The notes beneath the pieces were generated by a model. It did no database searches. It was not told the DNA's origin and saw only the letters and a list, made by a program, of their open reading frames with translations. Made by a program: the position numbers and the translations under genes. DNA of 22,273 nt from Bacillota bacterium (GTDB lineage: Bacteria; Bacillota; GCA-003054495; Carboxydocellales; JAJZTU01). The stretch lies in NCBI GenBank assembly GCA_021848765.1, contig JAJZTU010000014.1:1-22273 (forward strand), given 5' to 3'. Shown here one piece after another: positions 1 through 7,292 of this stretch. Every line of letters begins with the position of its first letter. Position 1 is the first letter of the stretch.

Positions 1-1053
1 AATACCTGGTTAGGTGTGCTGACCGGGTTTCAACTGCGCTTTGCGTTTGTCGGTTTAGTTACCGGTCTGGTGGCAATTTACAGTGTTTCCCACTTAAGCC
101 AACGTTCTGACCTGGCCAAGGCCGGTCTGATCAACGTAGGGGCATCTGCTGCTGTTTCGATAATTGCCATCGGCTTGCTCACCGGAATGGATGTATCCCT
201 GATGTCCTGGGGACTGCTCATTGGACTGGGTAACGGAATTCTTTCCGCGGTCTTGACCGGGGGGGTTTTGCCTTACCTGGAGTCAGCCTTTGGGATTACT
301 TCAGCGGTACGGCTGCTGGAACTTTCCAATCCTAATAACCCTTTGCTGAAAAGGCTGCTCATGGAAGCTCCGGGGACCTACCATCACAGCATTATTGTGG
401 GGAACATGGCCGAGGCAGCGGCTGACGCGATCGGAGCGGATTCGCTCTTGGTCCGGGCAGGGGCCTATTATCATGATATCGGCAAGACCAAGCGCCCCTA
501 TTTTTTCATTGAGAACCAGCTTTCCTGTGAAAATCCCCATGACAAAATTGCTCCTTCCTTAAGTACGCTGATTATCACCTCCCATGTGCGGGACGGGGTG
601 GAGCTGGCCAGGGAGCACAAACTGCCGGAGAAGATTATTGACATTATTGAACAGCACCACGGTACCAGCCTGGTATCTTATTTTTATCACCGGGCTAAGG
701 AAAGTGATAAACATGAGTCAGTCCAGGAGGAGGCCTACCGCTATGACGGACCTAACCCCCAGACCAGGGAAGCCGCCCTGGTGATGCTGGCTGATTCTGT
801 GGAAGCCGGGGTTCGCTCCCGTAAACAGCCTTCTTTGGGTGATTTGGAGGGCCTGGTGCGGGAGATCATTAAGAAGAAGCTGGAAGACGGGCAACTGGAT
901 GAGTGTAATGTTACCCTCAGGGACCTGCACACCATTGCTACTGCTTTCATGAAAGTCCTGACGGGTATATTCCACACCCGGATAGAGTACCCGGACCAGA
1001 TGTTAAAAGAGATGGAGAGGAGAAAGTTAAAGGATGCAAATCTTCGTCAATAA
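1..1053 (+). CDS. yqfF: YqfF/PgpH-type 7TM-HD c-di-AMP phosphodiesterase, 5'-truncated
   Basis: The reading frame is open from base 1 (the residues before the GTG at 16 continue it), so only the C-terminal 350 residues are present. It begins in hydrophobic membrane segments, roughly residues 6-95, and then has a cytoplasmic HD domain: HHSIIVGNMAEAAAD, a YYHDIGK metal-binding motif, and later EQHHGTS. This order (membrane bundle, then HD) is that of the 7TM-HD family (YqfF in Bacillus, PgpH in Listeria), which hydrolyses the second messenger c-di-AMP. The extracellular part would lie upstream of the window. The stop overlaps ybeY by 20 bp, as in the conserved phoH-yqfF-ybeY-dgkA cluster. Family assignment is firm; activity is inferred from the family. 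Confidence 0.93.
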   Translation, partial: NTWLGVLTGFQLRFAFVGLVTGLVAIYSVSHLSQRSDLAKAGLINVGASAAVSIIAIGLLTGMDVSLMSWGLLIGLGNGILSAVLTGGVLPYLESAFGITSAVRLLELSNPNNPLLKRLLMEAPGTYHHSIIVGNMAEAAADAIGADSLLVRAGAYYHDIGKTKRPYFFIENQLSCENPHDKIAPSLSTLIITSHVRDGVELAREHKLPEKIIDIIEQHHGTSLVSYFYHRAKESDKHESVQEEAYRYDGPNPQTREAALVMLADSVEAGVRSRKQPSLGDLEGLVREIIKKKLEDGQLDECNVTLRDLHTIATAFMKVLTGIFHTRIEYPDQMLKEMERRKLKDANLRQ

Positions 1054-1525
1054 CATTCAGGAGGCAGTAGCAGGGACAGAGGCTGTGGAGGAACTAACCC
1101 TGAAGGTGATTAGGGCCGCTATGGAGCAAGAAGGAGTAAATCCGGCTGCTGAGGTCAGTGTTGTCTTTGTGGATGACGCCTATATTCACCGTTTGAACCG
1201 GGAGTACCGGGGGGTAGACCGCCCCACTGACGTCCTCTCTTTTGCCATGCAGGAGATGGTGGATGAGGAACCGGCCATCAATGAAGACTTCCAAGCAGAG
1301 TTCGATGAGGATGAGGGCCCTCTCCTGGGGGATATCATAATTTCCCTGGAAACCGCTGTCCGGCAGGCCAAGGAATATAACCACACCCTGGAGAGAGAAG
1401 TTGCTTTTCTCGCTGTGCACGGTTTTTTGCATCTTCTGGGCTATGACCACATGGAGGAAGCGGAAACCCGGGTAATGCGCCTGCGGGAAGAAGCCATTTT
1501 GGCAGGCCTGGAATTGACCAGGTAG
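1034..1525 (+). CDS. ybeY: Endoribonuclease YbeY (rRNA maturation factor)
   Basis: 163 residues, the usual length. The signature HGFLHLLGYDH at residues 129-139 gives the three zinc-binding histidines (H129, H133, H139). YbeY is a single-strand endoribonuclease needed for 16S rRNA 3' maturation and ribosome quality control. The start ATG lies inside the end of yqfF (20-bp overlap), with an AGGAGA-type ribosome binding site about 9 bp upstream, so translation is probably coupled. An acidic stretch at residues 76-96 is a normal variable loop. The neighbours (yqfF upstream, dgkA downstream) match the conserved order in Firmicutes. Confidence 0.96.
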   Translation: MQIFVNNIQEAVAGTEAVEELTLKVIRAAMEQEGVNPAAEVSVVFVDDAYIHRLNREYRGVDRPTDVLSFAMQEMVDEEPAINEDFQAEFDEDEGPLLGDIIISLETAVRQAKEYNHTLEREVAFLAVHGFLHLLGYDHMEEAETRVMRLREEAILAGLELTR

Positions 1526-1545
1526 TCTCAATACATACGAAAGGC

Positions 1546-1911
1546 ATGAAAGCCATGCGGGCGCGAAATTTCCTGGAAAGCTTGAGATATGCTGTAGCAG
1601 GGATAATCTATGCTGCGAAAACCCAGCGTAACCTGAGGTTTCACATGGTAGCAGCTTTTATGGTGTTTAGCCTCAGTTTCTACCTGAAGCTCACTACCAT
1701 TGAGCTGCTTTTTGTTGTTTTTGCCACATTTTTGGTTATAATAGCTGAGATGCTTAATACTGCGGTTGAGGCTGTGGTGGACCTGGCTTCGGAAGATATG
1801 CACCCCTTGGCCAGGATTGCCAAGGATGTCGCTGCCGGAGCGGTGCTGATTAGCTCGATTAATGCGCTGGTGACGGCAGTGCTGGTATTGTGGCCGCGGC
1901 TTACGAGGTAA
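1546..1911 (+). CDS. dgkA: Undecaprenol/diacylglycerol kinase DgkA
   Basis: A small membrane kinase of 121 residues with three predicted transmembrane helices. The family signature EMLNTAVEAVVDL begins at E68, with catalytic-site residues E68, N71 and E75, followed by the KDVAAGAVL segment. In Gram-positives this family phosphorylates undecaprenol, feeding the lipid carrier for wall synthesis, more than diacylglycerol. The start is uncertain: ATG 1546 sits only 1 bp after a GAAAGG ribosome binding site, whereas ATG 1555 (MRARNFLESL) has a 10-bp spacing and may be the real start. It lies 20 bp after ybeY in the conserved cluster. Confidence 0.93.
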   Translation: MKAMRARNFLESLRYAVAGIIYAAKTQRNLRFHMVAAFMVFSLSFYLKLTTIELLFVVFATFLVIIAEMLNTAVEAVVDLASEDMHPLARIAKDVAAGAVLISSINALVTAVLVLWPRLTR

Positions 1912-1914
1912 TCC

Positions 1915-2007
1915 GTGACCGGTGTAGCACCGAACCGGCTGGTAGTCCCGACGGTCGATAAGAAGAGTTCGGACAGAAACAGCAGACATGTAGGAGGAGT
2001 TGCATGA
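1915..2007 (+). CDS. Possible 30-codon small ORF between dgkA and yerB
   Basis: GTG at 1915 is preceded by GAGGT with 6-bp spacing, and the frame stays open for 30 codons to a TGA that overlaps the yerB ATG (ATGA at 2004-2007), a layout typical of translational coupling. The 60-bp repeated element lies inside it, and the second copy of that element also carries an in-frame ATG at the homologous position (10440). Against coding: the two copies differ at first and second codon positions as often as at third ones, and one pair of changes preserves an RNA stem. I regard it as a weak candidate; it could equally be untranslated structured RNA. Confidence 0.25.
   Translation: MTGVAPNRLVVPTVDKKSSDRNSRHVGGVA
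1926..1985 (+). repeat. 60-bp intergenic element, copy 1, with covarying stem
   Basis: Ungapped alignment with 10451-10510 gives 42/60 identical bases. Conserved blocks are AGCACCG.ACCGG, CCCGACGGTCGA and AGT.CGG.CA; an 8-base block between the first two is wholly different. Here the closing stem is CCGAAC (1930-1935) with GTTCGG (1967-1972), enclosing a small CGG/CCG hairpin. In copy 2 the same stem is CCGGAC with GTCCGG, a compensatory A-T to G-C change. The 3' half faintly resembles the end of an FMN riboswitch (CCGACGGT...AGTCCGG), but the rest of that riboswitch is absent. Confidence 0.55.
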
Positions 2008-3101
2008 CAATTATGAGCAGTTTGAGATGGAAAGCGGCAGCCGTAGCTTTGCTGGTTTTGGTGATAACTGCAAGTATTATATTCACTGGTTGCAGCGCCC
2101 CGGGGAAAGGCAAAACCGGGGGGCAGGACGGGACGAATACCCCGCAGGAGAATCAAGCGGGTCAGGACCAAAACGGGCAGGCCGGGACCCAGGAACCTGT
2201 GCTAAAGGAGCCGGCATTAAATCCCTTGACTGGCATAACAGTGGAAAAAGTTAACCTGGAGCAGCGGCCCCTGGCTGTGATGGTGGAAAATTCCCCTCCG
2301 GCCAGGCCTCAGTCTGGGTTGGATAAAGCTGATATCGTTTATGAGGTGTTGGCTGAAGGCGGAATTACCCGGTTTATGGCTATTTTCTACGGCGGGGATA
2401 CGGGGGAAGTTGGTCCGGTGCGCAGCGCCAGGCCTTATTTCCTGGCCAGGGCCCTGGAGTATGATGCATTGTATGTTCATTCCGGCGGCAGCCCCGAAGC
2501 CTTGGCCCAGATTAAAGAACTGCGGATTGCAGATTTGGACCAGTTTGGTAACAATTATCCCTTCTGGCGCTCCAGGGATCGCAAGGCCCCTCATAATCTC
2601 TATGGGGATACCCGGAAGATGCGCAAGGTGGCGCAAAAGAAACGGCCTGATTGGAAAGCGGGCGTTCCGGCTTTTGCCTTCCTGGAAAAGGGGCAGGAAA
2701 ATCCGGATGGCCTACCGGTTAACTCCCTGACTATTAATTATGCCAATAAGGCCAGTCAGGTCAAATATGAATACAACCCCAGTGATCAGCAGTACTACAG
2801 GTCTAACGGCGGAAAGGCCCACAAGGACGCAGTTACCGGGAACCGGCTTACCGCCACCAATATTATAGTCCAGTTCACCGGAACCAAGGTTATAGACGGG
2901 GAAGGGCGCCGGAAAGTAAGTATGGTTGGCACGGGCAAGGGCTTCCTGTTTACCGGAGGGCAGCGCTACCAGATTGAGTGGGCCAAGGATAACCTGCGTT
3001 CTGCTACCCGGTATAAGTTTGCCGGGGGCAAGGAGATGTTTTTGAATCCGGGCCGGACCTGGATTCAGGTGGTGCCCAAGGGTACGGAGATTACGAATTA
3101 A
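2004..3101 (+). CDS. YerB-like lipoprotein (DUF3048)
   Basis: 365 residues. A hydrophobic signal segment (residues 10-27) ends in a lipobox-like FTGC with Cys30, followed by a Gly/Gln/Asn-rich linker of about 40 residues. The rest has the DUF3048 hallmarks: RPLAVMVENSPPARPQSGL, the acidic ADIVYEVLAEGGITRF, and GPVRSARPYF, then HNLYGDT and a C-terminal domain ending in GRTWIQVVP. It is an exported, membrane-anchored protein of unknown biochemical function. The ATG follows AGGAGG by 6 bp. Its stop TAA shares the A of an ATG (3101). It is inserted between dgkA and cdd relative to Bacillus. Confidence 0.9.
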   Translation: MTIMSSLRWKAAAVALLVLVITASIIFTGCSAPGKGKTGGQDGTNTPQENQAGQDQNGQAGTQEPVLKEPALNPLTGITVEKVNLEQRPLAVMVENSPPARPQSGLDKADIVYEVLAEGGITRFMAIFYGGDTGEVGPVRSARPYFLARALEYDALYVHSGGSPEALAQIKELRIADLDQFGNNYPFWRSRDRKAPHNLYGDTRKMRKVAQKKRPDWKAGVPAFAFLEKGQENPDGLPVNSLTINYANKASQVKYEYNPSDQQYYRSNGGKAHKDAVTGNRLTATNIIVQFTGTKVIDGEGRRKVSMVGTGKGFLFTGGQRYQIEWAKDNLRSATRYKFAGGKEMFLNPGRTWIQVVPKGTEITN

Positions 3102-3121
3102 TGGCCAACTGGAGGGATATC

Positions 3122-3532
3122 ATGAGTCTGACCGGGACCACGCTGGACAAATCAACTGTGAATAAGCTTATCGCTTCGGCCATCAAGGCGCAGCAAATGG
3201 CCTATGCTCCTTATTCCAAGTTTAGGGTGGGGGCAGCCCTTTTAACCGCTGATGGGCAGGTTATTACCGGGTGCAATGTGGAAAACTCAGCTTACGGACT
3301 CTGCAACTGTGCTGAACGTACCGCCATTTTCAAGGCAGTGTCCGAAGGGCAGAGAGCTTTCCGGGCAATAGCCATCGTAGGGGATAGCGACGCCCCCTGT
3401 GCCCCCTGTGGGGCCTGCCGCCAGGTTATGGTGGAATTTGCCCCCCAAATGCAAGTCATAATGGCCAACCCCAAGGGGGAATTTGAGGCCATGACAGCAG
3501 CGGAATTGCTGCCTAAGTTTTTTAAGCTGTAA
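3122..3532 (+). CDS. cdd: Cytidine deaminase
   Basis: 136 residues from the chosen start. Zinc and catalytic motifs are CAER (Cys63, Glu65) and PCGACRQ (Cys96, Cys99), i.e. the short, homotetrameric three-cysteine class. It deaminates cytidine and deoxycytidine to uridine and deoxyuridine in pyrimidine salvage. I chose ATG 3122 because GGAGG lies 6 bp upstream; an in-frame ATG at 3101 would add seven residues and overlaps the yerB stop, but its ribosome site is poorer. The cdd-era adjacency is conserved in Firmicutes, and deoC downstream serves the same salvage route. Confidence 0.96.
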   Translation: MSLTGTTLDKSTVNKLIASAIKAQQMAYAPYSKFRVGAALLTADGQVITGCNVENSAYGLCNCAERTAIFKAVSEGQRAFRAIAIVGDSDAPCAPCGACRQVMVEFAPQMQVIMANPKGEFEAMTAAELLPKFFKL

Positions 3533-3640
3533 GCCCACCGCACTCTGGAATTGGGTCGCCGGGACGGAGTGGACACCCCATTCCCTCCTGACCCGAATAG
3601 GAATTGGACGGGCGTTAAAACATTTAAGGAGGCCCATTAC

Positions 3641-4537
3641 ATGAGCTACCATTCAGGATTTGCCGCCATCATCGGCCGCCCCAACGTAGGGAAGTCTACC
3701 TTGCTTAATCACTTGGTAGGCCAAAAGGTGGCCATAATGTCGGACAAGCCGCAGACTACACGTAACAAGATTCGCTGTGTCCTCACCAGGGAAGATGCCC
3801 AGGTGGTTTTTATTGACACCCCGGGAATTCACAAGCCCAAGCACCGGCTGGGGGAAATTATGGTGGAAAGCGCTATCAGCGCACTGCGGGAAGTGGATAT
3901 CATTCTCTTTTTAGTGGAGGCTACCAGCCCTCCGGGGCCGGGGGACAGGTTTATCATAGAAAACCTCAAACAGGTCAAAACCCCGGTGTACCTGGTTATC
4001 AATAAGGTGGACCTGGTAGCCAAGGAGGAGCTTTTCCCGTTGATTGCCCGGTACCAGGGGGAAATGAATTTTGCCGAAATCATTCCCCTTTCCGCTCTTC
4101 AGGGCGATAATACCTCCCGGCTGGTGGAGCTTTTGGTGAAGAACTTACCGGAAGGACCCCAATATTATCCTGAAGATATGGTTACCGACCATCCTGAACG
4201 GTTTGTAGTTGCCGAACTGATCAGAGAAAAGGTTCTCCATCTGACTAATGAGGAAATTCCTCATGCCATAGCTGTTGATATTGAAGAAATGAAGGAAAGG
4301 GAGAACGGGAAGGTCTATATTCTGGCCACTATCTACGTAGAGCGGGAATCCCAGAAGGGGATACTGGTAGGCAAGGGTGGAGCTATGTCGAAAAAAATAG
4401 GTCAACTGGCCCGTTCAGATATCGAAAATCTCCTGGGCTCCAAAGTGTTTTTGGAGCTCTGGGTAAAGGTAAAAAAAGACTGGCGAAACCGGGAAGGGGT
4501 TTTGCGCAGCTTTGGCTATGACAGAAACCTGGACTAA
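3641..4537 (+). CDS. era: GTPase Era (ribosome biogenesis)
   Basis: 298 residues, the normal Era length. The G1 loop is GRPNVGKST (residues 12-20), G3 is DTPG in VFIDTPGIHKP, G4 is NKVD, and G5 is SAL. The C-terminal KH domain has VGKGGAMSKKIG. Era binds the 3' end of 16S rRNA and acts in 30S assembly, fitting with ybeY in the same cluster. A frame open to 3551 would add 30 residues, but ATG 3641 has AAGGAGG 8 bp upstream and gives the usual N-terminus. The 108-bp gap after cdd holds two GGAATTGG direct repeats (3547-3554, 3600-3607) and a GGGTC/GACCC inverted pair, with no gene. Confidence 0.97.
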   Translation: MSYHSGFAAIIGRPNVGKSTLLNHLVGQKVAIMSDKPQTTRNKIRCVLTREDAQVVFIDTPGIHKPKHRLGEIMVESAISALREVDIILFLVEATSPPGPGDRFIIENLKQVKTPVYLVINKVDLVAKEELFPLIARYQGEMNFAEIIPLSALQGDNTSRLVELLVKNLPEGPQYYPEDMVTDHPERFVVAELIREKVLHLTNEEIPHAIAVDIEEMKERENGKVYILATIYVERESQKGILVGKGGAMSKKIGQLARSDIENLLGSKVFLELWVKVKKDWRNREGVLRSFGYDRNLD

Positions 4538-4557
4538 TACGGGATTGGAGGTTAAGC

Positions 4558-5253
4558 ATGGATATTGTTAACTTGACAGCGAAAGCACTGGCCAAAACCA
4601 TTGACCATACTTTACTAAAACCGGAGGCAACACCTGAGCAGATCCGGCAATTATGCTCTGAGGCTAAAGAGTTTGGTTTTGCCTCCGTATGTATCAACCC
4701 TGCTTATGTAGAACTTGCCGTCCAAGAACTCCGGGGGACCGGGGTGAAAGTGTGTACAGTTATCGGCTTCCCCCTTGGCGCTACCACAAGCAGTGTTAAG
4801 GCCTACGAGGCCGGGGAGGCTGCCCGGGCCGGGGCTCTGGAAGTGGACACGGTCCTTAATGTGGGAGCGCTTAAAGCCAAAAACCTGGATCTGGTCCGGG
4901 AGGACATTGCCGGAGTGGTTAATGCCGTGAGGAAAGCCAATTCTGAGGCTGAAGTCAAGGTGATTCTCGAAACCTGCCTGCTGTCTAATGAAGAAAAGGT
5001 TACAGCGTGCAGGTTAGCACAGGCTGCAGGAGCGCATTTTGTCAAAACATCCACCGGTTTCAGTACGGCCGGGGCCACCGCCGGGGACATCCGCCTGATG
5101 AGAAATACCGTGGGGCAGGCTATGCAAATCAAGGCTTCAGGTGGGATTCGTGATTGGCAAACCGCCAGGACACTGCTGGAGGCGGGAGCAGACCGTCTGG
5201 GTGCCAGCGCCGGACTGGCTATTATTAACGGATTTTTGGAAAACAAAAATTAA
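4558..5253 (+). CDS. deoC: Deoxyribose-phosphate aldolase
   Basis: 231 residues. The Schiff-base lysine is Lys163 in VKTSTGFS; the second active-site lysine is Lys192 in KASGGIRD; Asp97 lies in EVDTVLNVG. It cleaves 2-deoxyribose 5-phosphate to glyceraldehyde 3-phosphate and acetaldehyde, the last step of deoxynucleoside catabolism. The ATG follows TTGGAGG by 7 bp, 20 bp after era. Together with cdd it suggests pyrimidine deoxynucleoside salvage has been added to this otherwise housekeeping block. The 124-bp gap to recO contains no recognisable gene; the small yqzL gene found here in Bacillus was looked for and not seen. Confidence 0.96.
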   Translation: MDIVNLTAKALAKTIDHTLLKPEATPEQIRQLCSEAKEFGFASVCINPAYVELAVQELRGTGVKVCTVIGFPLGATTSSVKAYEAGEAARAGALEVDTVLNVGALKAKNLDLVREDIAGVVNAVRKANSEAEVKVILETCLLSNEEKVTACRLAQAAGAHFVKTSTGFSTAGATAGDIRLMRNTVGQAMQIKASGGIRDWQTARTLLEAGADRLGASAGLAIINGFLENKN

Positions 5254-5377
5254 TCATTTTCAGGCATAGCAAAATCTATATGGGAAAAACTAAAACGGAA
5301 GTATATACTTAAAAAATGGGAGCAGCTGCTTGTGAAAATTGGGTATGTGCTCAAACAGCTTCAAAGGAGGTGGGTCC

Positions 5378-6274
5378 GTGGGAATTTATAAGGCTGAAGC
5401 CATAGTTTTGCGTTCCAGAAAGCTTAATGAGGCTGACAATCTGATAACCCTGTTTTCCCGGGAGCACGGCAAAATCCATGCTGTCGCCAAAGGGGTGCGC
5501 AAGCCAAAAAGCCGGAAGCGGGGCGGAGTTCAGCTCTTTACCCACGGGAAATTCCTCCTCTACGCAGGAAAGTCCCTGGACCACATCACTCAGTGTGAAA
5601 GCAAAAACTCCTTTGCCAAACTGGTGGGGGACCTTGAACTTTTTGCGCATGCCTCTTACCTGGCTGAAATAGTGGATGGCCTGTTGGCAGAAAACGAGCC
5701 ACAGGAAGAGGTTTACCTGCTCCTGCTGACCAGTCTCCACCTGTTGGAGCACCACAACCCTGAGCTTTTGGCCCGGGCCTTTGAAGTTCGTCTGGCTAAC
5801 CTTTTAGGTTACAGCCCTCAATTGACTGAATGTGTCCACTGCGGAAAAACTATGCCTGTTAAGCAAATTAAATTCAGCGCTGCGTTAGGAGGGGTGCTTT
5901 GCCCGGCTTGCTGGGGCCAGGATAGCTTTGCCAGCAGGTGCAGCCTGGGGACTTTGGGCGCCCTGCAGCAACTGCAGCGGATGGACTTGCGCCGTCTGGG
6001 AGTGCTGAAGCTGACCCCGGAAATTCGCCGGGAAATGGAAAAAATTCTCCGGCTGTTTCTGAGCTATCGATTGGAAAAGAGGTTAAAAGCCTTGGACTTC
6101 CTGCAAATGATCAGTGAGGCCAGGGATGGATACACAACCGGCTCCCTTGCCGCGACTAAGGACGATGTGTTTTTGGAGCAAGGAAAGGAGGCTAAATCGT
6201 GGAACGAGGACGCAGCAAACGAAGTGGCAGAGAGGCAAGATACACTGGGGAGGAACGTAACGGCAGAGAACTAA
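5378..6274 (+). CDS. recO: DNA repair protein RecO, with C-terminal extension
   Basis: 298 residues from GTG 5378, chosen because AAAGGAGGTG lies just upstream and gives the standard N-terminus GIYKAEAIVLRSRKL; a frame open to 5339 is unlikely to be used. The N-terminal OB fold (residues 1-80) is followed by the helical domain with a four-cysteine zinc site (C152, C155, C175, C178). RecO loads RecA onto SSB-coated single strands with RecR. RecO usually ends near KRLKALDFL (residue 242 here); the remaining 56 residues are polar and have no family counterpart I know, and the last 76 bp overlap the next gene in another frame. Confidence 0.94.
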   Translation: MGIYKAEAIVLRSRKLNEADNLITLFSREHGKIHAVAKGVRKPKSRKRGGVQLFTHGKFLLYAGKSLDHITQCESKNSFAKLVGDLELFAHASYLAEIVDGLLAENEPQEEVYLLLLTSLHLLEHHNPELLARAFEVRLANLLGYSPQLTECVHCGKTMPVKQIKFSAALGGVLCPACWGQDSFASRCSLGTLGALQQLQRMDLRRLGVLKLTPEIRREMEKILRLFLSYRLEKRLKALDFLQMISEARDGYTTGSLAATKDDVFLEQGKEAKSWNEDAANEVAERQDTLGRNVTAEN

Positions 6275-6933
6275 GGTCCGGTAGAGGAGACAGATACGGC
6301 AGGGAGGAAAAAGACCTTAGGGAAGAAACAGATGCTGCTGAGGAAGATTACGATAGAGCACAGGGATACGACCGTGAAGAAGGTCAGGCCGGCGAAGGCA
6401 GGTACAGTGCAAGAAACCACCGGGAAGGTAAGCACAACCCGTATCAGGGACTTTTTGAGCATCCCGGTAAAGGGCGTGACCGGGTCCGCAGGCGTACTTT
6501 CGAAGATGATCTTGAAAGCCTGGAATTAATCAGGGAGCGTTTCCCGGTTTCCTACCGCAAGGCCAAAGAGGTCCTGGATATGGCTGGCGGAGAGGTGACT
6601 GAGGCCATTGCTTATCTAGAGGAAACGGCGGAAGATAGTGTTGATTATCTGGATGAGGCTATCGAAAGGACAACAGACTACCTCCAGGAGCGCGGTAGCG
6701 AGCTAACTCACCAATTCCGGGGTTTTTGGGATTGGGCCAATAACAGCGCTGTTACCGTAAGGCGCGGTGACGAGGTTATGGCCCGTATCCCGGCCAGTGT
6801 CGGGTTAGTAGGCTTGGTTGGTACATTATTTAGCTCCCGTCTGGCTGTAGTCGGGGCCATTGGTTTGGCGACTGTCCTCAGCAGTGGATATAATTTAGAA
6901 TTGGACAGTACGAGGAACAGTTTCGATCACTAA
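6199..6933 (+). CDS. DUF4342 protein with UBA-like domain and charged N-terminal tail
   Basis: 244 residues from GTG 6199, which has AAAGGAGG 7 bp upstream despite lying inside recO. Residues 1-100 are low complexity, rich in Arg, Glu, Gly and Tyr, and probably disordered. Residues 104-143 (ESLELIRERFPVSYRKAKEV and GGEVTEAIAYLEE) look like the UBA/NAC-type helical bundle that precedes DUF4342. Residues 170-235 are the DUF4342 region: VRRGDEVMARIPASVGLVGL, then a hydrophobic stretch able to associate with membrane. The biochemical role is unknown. It separates recO from glyQ, where Bacillus has nothing. Confidence 0.8.
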   Translation: MERGRSKRSGREARYTGEERNGRELRSGRGDRYGREEKDLREETDAAEEDYDRAQGYDREEGQAGEGRYSARNHREGKHNPYQGLFEHPGKGRDRVRRRTFEDDLESLELIRERFPVSYRKAKEVLDMAGGEVTEAIAYLEETAEDSVDYLDEAIERTTDYLQERGSELTHQFRGFWDWANNSAVTVRRGDEVMARIPASVGLVGLVGTLFSSRLAVVGAIGLATVLSSGYNLELDSTRNSFDH

Positions 6934-6981
6934 ATCAACGTTGGATCACTAAATCAACGTTGGATCATTAAATCAACAGCT
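6925..6981 (+). repeat. Three tandem 19-bp repeats spanning the DUF4342 stop codon
   Basis: The unit GATCACTAAATCAACGTTG occurs at 6925-6943 and 6944-6962 exactly, and at 6963-6981 with a C-to-T change and a diverged end. The first copy encodes the final Asp-His-stop of the DUF4342 gene, so the repeat looks like duplication of the gene's 3' end, giving three successive in-phase-looking stop contexts. Confidence 0.85.
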
Positions 6982-7003
6982 GAAAGATTTTTCCGGGCCT
7001 AAG

Positions 7004-7032
7004 TTGACATTTACCAACTCATCTGCTAAATT
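7004..7032 (+). promoter_or_regulatory. Probable sigma-A promoter of the glyQS T-box transcript
   Basis: TTGACA at 7004-7009, a 17-bp spacer and TAAATT at 7027-7032 (4/6 to TATAAT). The predicted start near 7039 is just before the T-box leader, which fits its expected 5' end. Confidence 0.65.
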
Positions 7033-7039
7033 ATTGCTA

Positions 7040-7258
7040 GAACAATTTAATACAAGCCATGATGAAAAGGAGTAACCGGTAGAAACTTCAAGAGAGCCAG
7101 GGGTTGGTGGGACCTGGCAGTGAATCCGGTGAAGGGCGTTTCGGAGCAATCTCTAGTTAAAGCGGGTTAGCCAAACTTTTTGTTGGATAACCAAGCAGGG
7201 TGGAACCGCGGGAATAACCTCTCGTCCCTGGCCTTATGGCCCGGGATGAGGGGTTTTT
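7040..7258 (+). promoter_or_regulatory. Glycine T-box leader controlling glyQS
   Basis: Classic T-box order: a GATGAAAAGGAGTA Stem I element (7070-7083), an AGAGAGCC region, a specifier loop in which GGC (glycine codon) reads at 7135-7137 just before the GGAGC motif, and the T-box sequence GGGTGGAACCGCGGG (7198-7212), followed by a terminator. The antiterminator bulge TGGA (7201-7204) pairs with the UCCA end of tRNA-Gly, whose discriminator base is U, so specifier and bulge agree. Uncharged tRNA-Gly would stabilise the antiterminator and switch on glyQS transcription, as established for this RNA class. Confidence 0.94.
7218..7258 (+). terminator. T-box intrinsic terminator
   Basis: CCTCTCGTCCC-GGCC pairs across a TTAT loop with GGCC-GGGATGAGGGG (stem arms within 7218-7253), followed by TTTTT at 7254-7258. 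The 5' arm overlaps the antiterminator region, giving the mutually exclusive folds of a T-box. Confidence 0.92.
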
Positions 7259-7292
7259 ATATTTATCCTAATCAATACTAAAGGAGGAACGT

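Noticed and set aside
3551..3640. N-terminal extension of Era
   Set aside because: The 30 added residues are not in the family; ATG 3641 has the AAGGAGG site.
5254..5377. YqzL small gene between era/deoC and recO, or readthrough extension of deoC
   Set aside because: The frame after the deoC stop stays open for about 45 codons, but it has no start codon with a ribosome site and does not match YqzL.
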